Source: Boswellia sacra
Lineage: Eukaryota; Streptophyta; Magnoliopsida; Sapindales; Burseraceae
Direction of reading: 5' to 3'
Assembly: GCA_013180625.2 (NCBI GenBank)
Contig: SNVD02015047.1
Coordinates: 310,001 to 374,000 of the forward strand
DNA length: 64,000 bases
Shown here: piece after piece, positions 60,001 through 64,000 of the stretch
Numbering within the stretch: the stretch's first letter is position 1
Layout: every line of letters begins with the position of its first letter
The notes under the pieces: generated by a model
Told to the model about the DNA's origin: nothing
What the model saw: only the letters and a program-made list of their open reading frames with translations
Database searches by the model: none
Made by a program: the position numbers and the translations under genes

Positions 60001-62519
60001 TTCACACACTTTGATGAGTATGTGAGCTACATGTTGGTGTAAATTCTATGTGTGTGAGATATAGAAATGTGAATGTGCTCTCATGTAGGTGAATTTGTTG
60101 TGATTTGGGTTGAATAATATTACCAATGAAAAGATGTGTGTATATGAAGAATAAAATACATGCCAAACGTTCTAGGATACTAATTCCTCATGTGGATGAC
60201 ATGACAAATGAATATCTATGAAATACCATGTGTATTAGAGTTCCACGAATATGTATGAGTGGAAAATGAATGAGACCAGTTATACATGGAAATGGTTGTG
60301 CAACGATATGATTGAAATAAATCGAAGAGTAATGGAAAGTGTTGGCACGAATAAAGATGTCATTGGGGTTCTATATGTGTAGAAATGATGCCAATGTATG
60401 GATTGTGCACATCCATAAGCGTATATGAGATATGTAGGCTTATTGTATTTGTGAATGTATATGTGATTAATGAGAAGCCTACGTAGAACCTCAATTATGA
60501 AAGTAAACTGCAGTACTGTGATGTGCGAAGGCATGCATCATTGCGTGATGTGTTATGAATTTGAAATTTCATGCCAAGCCCATGGGAATATATTGAATGT
60601 CGAATGTGAAATGTGATACCGTTAAATACTAGCATTATGGTGAATGAATTGTGATAAGTTGTGATTGGGTTAGAAGCTTGATATAAAGAGCTTCACTTAT
60701 GTGACTGAAATGTGAAATGTGAAATGTGAAATGTGATATGTGAATGAAAGCTTAATATAGAGCTTCACTTATGTGACTGACTGAAATGTGAAATATGATA
60801 TGTGAGTGAAGGCTTAATATAGAGCTTCACTTATGTGACTGAATGTGAAAACTGATATGTGAGTGGCATGCCATAACTTAGGATATTTGGCTCTCATGGC
60901 TTGAGGGGAGGTCTGGACCATGTGTTTCCCTACATGGGATTCGCTAGCATGGGCCCGGTATCACCCGGATTGTCAGACTAGCCTCGAGCTATTTCAAGTG
61001 TAGGCATTTGAATGTATCCGTACTGTTACGTACTCCCATGGCTTGAGGGGAGGACTGGACCATGTGTTTCTCTAGATGATATTCGGTAGCATGGGCCCGG
61101 TATCACCTGGATTGTCAGACTAGCCTTGAGCTATTTCATGGGTAGGCCTTTGAATGTATCTGTACTGTTCTGTATCCCCATGGCTTGAGGGGAGGTCTAG
61201 ACCATGTGTTTCTCTAGACGAGATTCGGTAGCATGGGCTCGGTATCACCCGGATTGTCAGACTAGCCTTGAGCTGATTCATGGGTAGGCCTACATATGGG
61301 AGCTGACTGTGAAATGAAAAGTCCTACCTTGATTAGAGAGCACTGTTCCTAAGTGTCTGTGACTGTACTGTGGAAGCTTCTGAAATTATGTGAAATGGAT
61401 ATCCATATGAACAATGTAGCTAGCTTATGGAAACTCATGTGTGAATGATTTATATGTTTATGGGAGCACATGAGGATGTGATAGACTTGTGGAAAGTTTA
61501 TGTGTAAATGAGACATGTGTATACAAATGGGTGTATGTGATGAGCTTTGACATAGAAAAGCCGTGTTTGATCACCCATAGACAAGTATTTAAAGAATTAA
61601 AAATATGATGGGATAAGTGAGTAATTGATCTAGAAAAATTGGCCAATGATGCAAGGTTAGTGCATGAGCACCATTAAATGGTACATGAGCTCATCTTTAA
61701 CAGACTTAAAGAGGTATAGCTAGAGAATGGCATTGCTGTGCCATACTGTCCTTGCTGGAGCACCAATTGCACCGACTCAAGTAAGAGAGAATAAAGAGTT
61801 GGCGCATGCGTGCCTCTCCTTTGGTGCAGGAGCGCGGAACTGAAATTTGCAACGGATTGAAAATCAGAAACTTGGCACCGCCGTGCTAGTTCCCTTGTAC
61901 AGAGGCGCAATCCTTAAACAGTGAAATCAATTTTCTGACTTTTTTTAGTAGAGAACTGGTGGCTTATATACTAAGAAATAATCGGTAATTGGTGATTTAT
62001 GGAATAAGTTTTTAATAATGGTCATAATCTGAAATGGTTATCGCCATTAATTGTTTATTATGACTGTTACACCAATTTCATAATTCTAGCTACTTACTGA
62101 GTTTTATACTCACTAGTCTATTGTGTACCTCAGGTATTCGATCAGTTAAAGATTAAGGGAGGATTTCGGCATAGCGACGATTGTGTTCCCTAGGCAAGTT
62201 CTTATCCGCTGCAGTATTACTATGTTGGACACAGGGTATGACATAAATATCCAGTAGGAAATGATAAGAATGAAAATTAAGTTGATTTACCATCTAGGAT
62301 CTGCAAGTGTCATTGGGTATTCCCTCCAGTCACAGTTGTCACATATGGACAGATATCTCACTGTGTTTGCTCCGCCTCCATTACCTCCTGCGCTAACAAA
62401 GTTTCCATCCACTGATAAGCCTCCTGATGAGCACCATGTGTCGGTTTGAAGCTGCCAAAGAGAAGGACATCAAGACTATCAGCGAAGAATATATTAATCA
62501 CGATGATAATCAAATTAAT

Positions 62520-62561
<42 letters not shown>

Positions 62562-63159
62562 GATAGATTTAATTAGTTCGACAACACTTTATGTTTACAA
62601 CCAGAATTAGCACAAATAATATATTTATTTCTTTTTAGCAAAAATAATTTATTATTGGCTTAATGTGCAAACAACTTTATATTCTTGAACTCTATATATG
62701 TCCATGATATGCAGACTTCACCTTGAGTGGTTTCAGTTGTGATGTTTCAATATCAAACAACACTGAATGGCACCAACAGTCATGTTCACCTGTGCCATGG
62801 ACAACACGGCAAGGCATCTTCTCTGGTGGCAATGGAATCTTCGATGTCTTCCAAATTGTGGCATCGTACATCAAGACCTTATTAGTTTTTGGAAGCAAGA
62901 TTGCATGCATGGCGGAAACACCAGAGTTATCAGAAACTAGCTCCCATTTGCCATTGAATCCTGTTGCAGCATTTTTGTCAATGGAAATTTCAGACGAGAT
63001 CTTGATTTCCTTCCCTTCCAAGCCTTTAACATCACTATGTTCGCTATGAAATCTATCAAAAGAATCTTGGAATTTAGAGAAAGGGTTTGGGATAACGTGA
63101 GCATACCCAGAAAGAAACAAAAGAGGAAGAAAACAGAGGACTCTGCAAATGATTGTCAT
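57058..63159 (-). CDS. GLOX: Aldehyde oxidase GLOX (glyoxal oxidase family), complete
   Basis: Secreted copper-radical oxidase that oxidises aldehydes to acids with release of H2O2, acting in the cell wall; some family members act in pollen or defence. Three exons: 62,722-63,159, 62,291-62,451 and 57,058-58,267, all with GT-AG introns, giving 602 codons plus TAG. Residues 1-21 are a signal peptide (VLCFLPLLFLSGYAHV). A glyoxal-oxidase N-terminal/kelch-type propeller is followed by the DUF1929 C-terminal domain. All active-site residues align: Cys153 (TDTWCSSGG) and Tyr201 (PRWYSTQ) for the Cys-Tyr cofactor, Tyr443-His444 (PRMYHST), His540 (AFTTHGISM). Intron 1 is 270 bp; intron 2 is 4,023 bp because of a 3.9-kb LTR. 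This is the only gene here I consider likely functional. Confidence 0.93.
60660..60880. repeat. Short tandem repeats in the solo LTR
   Basis: About three copies of a unit with GCTTAATATAGAGCTTCAC then ATGTGACTGAAATGTGAAAT, spaced roughly 65-75 bp, with extra GAAATGT heptamers. Confidence 0.8.
60895..61310. repeat. Three 142-bp tandem repeats in the solo LTR
   Basis: Units begin CATGGCTTGAGGGGAGG at 60,895, 61,037 and 61,179, an exact 142-bp period, and differ by only a few substitutions. They include GGGCCCGGTATCACC and GATTGTCAGACTAGCC. Confidence 0.93.
62518..62560. repeat. (TA)n microsatellite in GLOX intron 1
   Basis: About 20 TA repeats in the 270-bp first intron of GLOX; it makes up a sizeable part of the intron. 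Confidence 0.9.
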
Positions 63160-63206
63160 TGCTTTGCTTTGTATAAAATTGATTAATTTTCATAGAAGAC
63201 TCTTCC

Positions 63207-63214
63207 TATTTATA
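63207..63214 (-). promoter_or_regulatory. GLOX TATA box
   Basis: TATAAATA on the minus strand, about 48 bp before the GLOX ATG at 63,159. This would give a short 5' leader of about 20 nt with a start some 30 bp downstream. Position and sequence fit a plant TATA promoter; not tested. Confidence 0.6.
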
Positions 63215-63630
63215 CTTTCTCCTTCTTCCGTTTGTTGAAGACTTCAACAGACTAATGCGCGTTTGTTTATTAAAGTTGTCATTTTACGGGGAAGTGACAT
63301 GCTTTGGTGCCAGAGGTCAGTTTAAACAGCAAGGCAGCTTGCCATTTGATGGTGTTAATTAAAGGCTTTTAATTTGGTCAAAAAATAGCTTTTGGAATGT
63401 TTTTTGTTGTGGTTAATTCTAATTAATAATTTATTGAATTCGTTTGAATGTTTGAAAACTAAAATGCATATGGAGCAAGATATATCTATTACCTATAACG
63501 GGAAAACTGGAAGAATAAATTAAAATAAATGGATACACATGCAAAATTTAGAATATTAGATAAATGTCTTCAACACTCGTCATTTATTCAATAAAGTAGA
63601 ATGTTGATAGCATTTCTTTTATATACATAC

Positions 63631-63710
<80 letters not shown>

Positions 63711-64000
63711 CTAAATAAAATGATATAATTTGTTCTATGTTAATAATATACGTGCAAAAGTCATATGCATCATTAATATTTTATCATTTGATAATTGATA
63801 TAGTTCAACAATGATCCCAAAAGTTCTATAAAATAAGTGAGTCATGTATTATTGTAGATTTGAATACAAAGAGTAATTGAAAAATAGAATTTCTCTGCAA
63901 AGCACTAAAGATCTTACTTACAATTTTAACATAAAAATTTAATAAATACAAATAATTCACTAATGAAAATAAGGACAGAATTCGGTGATTCATGTCAAGC
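63215..64000. other. GLOX upstream region
   Basis: No gene. Contains GLOX promoter sequence and a compound (ATAC)n(TA)n(GA)n microsatellite at about 63,625-63,706. The rest is AT-rich and unassigned. Confidence 0.6.
63625..63706. repeat. Compound (ATAC)n(TA)n(GA)n microsatellite
   Basis: Three consecutive simple repeats in about 80 bp, roughly 470 bp upstream of the GLOX start codon. Confidence 0.92.

Larger units (their letters stand above)
58350..62243 (+). mobile_element. 3.9-kb solo LTR (gypsy-type) in GLOX intron 2
   Basis: Starts TGTGACACCCCAAG and ends GGGTATGACA, flanked by perfect 5-bp duplications TAAAT (58,345-58,349 and 62,244-62,248). No primer site, gag or pol is found within 3,894 bp. 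TGTGACACC...TGACA ends are typical of large plant gypsy LTRs (Tekay/Retand-like); that clade is a guess. It contains two families of tandem repeats. The longest minus frame (58,786-59,412) has no recognisable protein. Orientation is arbitrary by the TG/CA ends, given here as +. Confidence 0.78.

Noticed and set aside
60280..60534. 84-codon minus frame
   Set aside because: Inside the solo LTR and without coding features.
1..64000. tRNA, rRNA or CRISPR features
   Set aside because: I saw no cloverleaf-like tRNA gene, rRNA segment or spaced identical repeats; the pol III-like boxes at 13.5 kb belong to the SINE.

Overview
The window is nuclear DNA of a flowering plant, most likely a eudicot; I cannot name the species. 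The evidence is AT-rich sequence, GT-AG introns, plant glycoside hydrolase family 1 (GH1) and glyoxal-oxidase genes, and CACTA, hAT, Ty1-copia, SINE and LINE elements with clean target-site duplications (TSDs). I see no bacterial, organellar, CRISPR or RNA-gene features.

The backbone is an old tandem duplication of one unit: a beta-glucosidase (GH1, BGLU44-like) on +, then a BRO1-domain gene fragment on +, then an aldehyde oxidase GLOX on -. Unit 1 spans about 1-37,000: beta-glucosidase pseudogene 45-7004, BRO1 fragment 22.4 kb, GLOX 3' stub 36,200-36,489. Unit 2 spans about 38,400-63,200: beta-glucosidase pseudogene 38,438-42,676, BRO1 fragment 44.3 kb, full GLOX gene 57,058-63,159. Only the unit-2 GLOX reads as intact: three exons, 602 codons, all copper and radical-site residues present. 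Both beta-glucosidases are broken, and their C-terminal exon losses are complementary.

Most of the rest is transposable elements that inserted after the duplication, so the sister unit often preserves the empty site. A 12.9-kb CACTA element (7,662-20,579, TSD TGG, empty site at 43,347-43,349) carries pieces of at least five recognisable host genes: an NQR-type quinone oxidoreductase, an O-fucosyltransferase, TFIIE alpha, a RhoGAP protein and a MIF/D-DT-like protein. It also carries unrecognised pieces, an internal 0.8-kb direct repeat, a SINE and a LINE 3' end. I see no transposase in it, so it looks like a Pack-CACTA. A second, 3.8-kb gene-carrying CACTA-like element (44,762-48,564) holds LSF1-like and CDC48C-like pieces and is flanked by a 293-bp direct duplication instead of a 3-bp one.

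Other elements: hAT-type elements at 23,642-24,417, 29,598-30,458 and 31,580-35,756, the last with another hAT nested at 32,205-33,641, all with 8-bp TSDs; a 20-bp terminal-inverted-repeat element (48,989-54,913) that hosts a complete but decayed Ty1-copia retrotransposon (49,076-54,441); a 3.9-kb solo LTR inside GLOX intron 2 (58,350-62,243, TSD TAAAT); and a degraded gypsy-like element replacing most of exon 6 of the first beta-glucosidase.

The region therefore holds one probably functional gene in a nest of pseudogenes and mobile DNA. About 24.4-29.6 kb is the least understood stretch.
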